Shown one piece after another: positions 14,226-15,985 of a DNA stretch of 15,985 bases. Both the position numbers and the translations under genes were made by a program. Within the stretch, counting starts at the first letter, position 1. Each line of letters begins with the position of its first letter. The stretch spans positions 1-15,985 of the forward strand of contig CBFGXP010000081.1 in assembly GCA_965652775.1 (NCBI GenBank), written 5' to 3'. The notes below the pieces were generated by a model, which was not told the DNA's origin, did no database searches, and worked only from the letters and a program-made list of their open reading frames with translations. Source of the DNA: VBAS01 sp965652775. GTDB taxonomy: Bacteria; Bacteroidota; Bacteroidia; Chitinophagales; Chitinophagaceae.

Positions 14226-15338
14226 ATGGAAAAACAAAACATAAAAGAAGCAACTGAGCCAATCAAAAAGCAAAACTCAATGCTTCATTTAAAAATTTAT
14301 AATAAGCAGGATATTTTATCACTGACTAAGATCAGGCGGTTTGAAACAAAGCTGGGTGAAAGATTGCAGGTGGTGCAGGATACAAGTGATATTGCCAGAT
14401 CATTAGGAATATCCAATGCAAAATATGTTTTGTTTGGAGTGCCGGAAGACCTTGGCGCAAAAGGCAATCATGGTATCGGTGGCACAGATACATTGTGGAT
14501 CCCTTTTTTACAATCCTTCTTTAATATCCAGAGTAATGATTTTTTTGATGGAGCAGAAGTGTTGATGCTCGGGCATTTTGATTTTGGCGATATACAGTAC
14601 CTGATCGATACAACAGCAAGAACCCAGGATGAGAAGATCGAAGCGTATCGTCATGCCGTGAATACCGTAGATGATGAAGTGGAGCAACTGGCAAAAATGA
14701 TCACCGAGCAAAAAAAGATCCCCATCGTTATCGGTGGCGGACATAATAATACTTATCCATTAATAAAGGGTGCAGCAAAGGGTTGGCATAAAGCAGGAGT
14801 GCTGCCATTAGCACAGATCAATTGCATCAATCTCGATGCACATGCTGATTACCGCCCAATGGAAGGAAGACATAGCGGCAATGCATTTCGTTATGCTGAA
14901 GAAGATGGTTACCTTCAAAAATATTGTATCGTAGGCCTTCATGAGAATTACTTACCTCAAAATGTCTGGATCGATATCGTAAATAATCCTTTTATTGATA
15001 TTCTTACTTACGAAGACATATTTGTGCATGAGAAAAGAAGTTTCATACAGGCCGTTGCACATGCCACTGGTTTTACTGAAGACACATTGACCGGGATAGA
15101 TGTTGATATTGATTGCATCGAACATACACTCAGCAGCGCCATGACACCTGTTGGGATTTTACCGGTACATGCAAGACAATATCTTTCATTTGTGGCGGCC
15201 CAGAGCAAACCTGCTTATCTTCATATTTGCGAAGGCGCCACAAGATTAAGTGATGGAAGAACAGACGCTACCAGTGGCAAGCTGGTAAGTTATTTGGTAA
15301 GTGATTTTGTAAAAGGAAAAGAGATACAAAGCAAATAA
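14226..15338 (+). CDS. hutG: Formimidoylglutamase, arginase/ureohydrolase family
   Basis: 370 residues from the first ATG. M19 at 14280 is an alternative and may be the true start, since the first 18 residues are polar filler. It should hydrolyse N-formiminoglutamate to glutamate and formamide, using two manganese ions. The metal ligands are all visible: H173 in GGGHNNT, D204, H206 and D208 in NLDAHADYR, and D292 and D294 in GIDVDID. The N-terminal region (FGVPEDLGAKGNHGIGGTDTLW) and RHSGNAFRYA fit Bacteroidota proteins annotated as formimidoylglutamase rather than agmatinase. The nearby ftcD, which uses the same substrate, supports the assignment. Other ureohydrolase substrates cannot be ruled out from sequence alone. 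Confidence 0.82.
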   Translation: MEKQNIKEATEPIKKQNSMLHLKIYNKQDILSLTKIRRFETKLGERLQVVQDTSDIARSLGISNAKYVLFGVPEDLGAKGNHGIGGTDTLWIPFLQSFFNIQSNDFFDGAEVLMLGHFDFGDIQYLIDTTARTQDEKIEAYRHAVNTVDDEVEQLAKMITEQKKIPIVIGGGHNNTYPLIKGAAKGWHKAGVLPLAQINCINLDAHADYRPMEGRHSGNAFRYAEEDGYLQKYCIVGLHENYLPQNVWIDIVNNPFIDILTYEDIFVHEKRSFIQAVAHATGFTEDTLTGIDVDIDCIEHTLSSAMTPVGILPVHARQYLSFVAAQSKPAYLHICEGATRLSDGRTDATSGKLVSYLVSDFVKGKEIQSK

Positions 15339-15538
15339 CCCTTTTGGGGTAGACTGTTCTTATAAGAGGAAATAAAGCTTAAATTGGAGTAAGGACCCCT
15401 TTTGCAGTCGCCACCATGCCACACAGAATAAACCCGAATAAATAAACCGGAAGGGAAGAGTCTTTTCATTACATAATTGCAATATCCCTACAGAACTGTT
15501 GACTGGCGGCTGTTAAACAACTTCAATCACCCTTATCA

Positions 15539-15985
15539 ATGAAAAGAGTTTATCTGTTTACAGGATGTTTGTTTGTATCACAATTCTTTTTTGCCCAAAA
15601 CAAAGAATTGCCAGCCTGTCCATCTCTCAAAAAAGAACTGCGGGAAATAAAGAGATCCTTTGACAACATTGTTGTGAAATTTAAATCAAAAGAAGATAAA
15701 GTATCGCTGGTTAAAACCTATTTTTCCGATTTCAGTATTTGCGGCGAGAAAGGAAAGATCAAAGATTATGGAAGAAATGTTGAATTCGTCTTCATCTTTA
15801 ATGATGATTCTTATAAAGCCGGCAAACCGGAGTTCGCGACCTTCTATGAAAAAATGGTGGAAGAATTAGACGATGTTTTTGAAAACACACATTCTTATAA
15901 AATTTCGGATGGTGATGCAGCCAGGTCCTGTTATTTTTATGAAACAGGAAAAGATATAAGCACTTCAAAAAAATTGATCAGGTTA
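15539..15985 (+). CDS. Hypothetical secreted protein (3' truncated by window)
   Basis: The frame opens at ATG 15539 and remains open for 149 codons to the window end. The first 20 residues are a signal peptide (KRVYLFTGCLFVSQFFFAQ) with likely cleavage after FAQ. The mature part starts NKELPACPSLKKELREIKRS and is charged, with three cysteines in the mature part (CPSL, ICGEK, RSCYFY). I do not recognise a family. The Phe-rich signal peptide and charged helical mature part are typical of Bacteroidota periplasmic proteins. About 200 bases of non-coding sequence separate it from hutG, so it is probably transcribed separately. Confidence 0.7.
   Translation, partial: MKRVYLFTGCLFVSQFFFAQNKELPACPSLKKELREIKRSFDNIVVKFKSKEDKVSLVKTYFSDFSICGEKGKIKDYGRNVEFVFIFNDDSYKAGKPEFATFYEKMVEELDDVFENTHSYKISDGDAARSCYFYETGKDISTSKKLIRL

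Noticed and set aside
15358..15367. TCTTATAAGA palindrome after hutG
   Set aside because: A short AT-rich palindrome expected by chance; no link to a gene start.

Overview
The window looks like chromosomal DNA from a member of the Bacteroidota, most likely a Chitinophagaceae-like soil or water organism. It is AT-rich and clear Shine-Dalgarno sequences are generally lacking. It carries a type IX secretion (T9SS) C-terminal sorting domain and Bacteroidota-typical families (DUF4907, DUF3667). Its glutamate formimidoyltransferase is fused to a cyclodeaminase, as in animals and many Bacteroidota. I see no phage, insertion sequence, CRISPR array, rRNA or tRNA. The genus-level guess is inference.

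Layout, left to right. (1) Positions 1-1931: the 3' end of a SAM-dependent methyltransferase gene, convergent with a minus-strand aromatic-ring-type FAD monooxygenase. (2) 1932-2487: a long stretch with only small, possibly decayed reading frames. (3) 2488-4423: an RsbQ-like alpha/beta hydrolase followed one base later by a soluble PAS-histidine kinase. This is the most interesting pair here, because it fits the hydrolase-PAS sensing module known from Bacillus RsbQ-RsbP, with a kinase as the output. (4) 4475-5202: a GIY-YIG-like small protein and a 74-residue helical protein, both on the minus strand, separated by a perfect 25-bp tandem duplication and an inverted repeat. (5) 5593-6398: a DUF3667 membrane protein, with a 17-codon methyltransferase tail stranded just after its stop codon. 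(6) 6463-8685: a DUF4907 protein and a secreted kelch/MopE-like/T9SS protein, probably one operon, ended by a strong hairpin. (7) 8782-10572: an unknown exported protein, a 53-residue two-helix membrane protein, a broken SDR pseudogene and a DUF4188 protein. (8) 10690-15338: bifunctional formimidoyltransferase-cyclodeaminase and an arginase-family formimidoylglutamase, both of which act on formiminoglutamate from histidine breakdown, with a minus-strand beta-lactamase-like serine hydrolase between them. (9) 15539-15985: the start of an unknown secreted protein that runs off the window.

Two functional units stand out. The hydrolase-kinase pair is probably a cytoplasmic small-molecule sensor; its ligand and its response regulator are not visible here. 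The formiminoglutamate genes offer two different exits from the same intermediate, one folate-linked and one hydrolytic. Gene decay is a minor theme: two stranded gene tails and one possibly eroded intergenic region. I found no convincing Bacteroidota promoter (TTTG, 19-21 bp, TAnnTTTG), so no promoters are listed.
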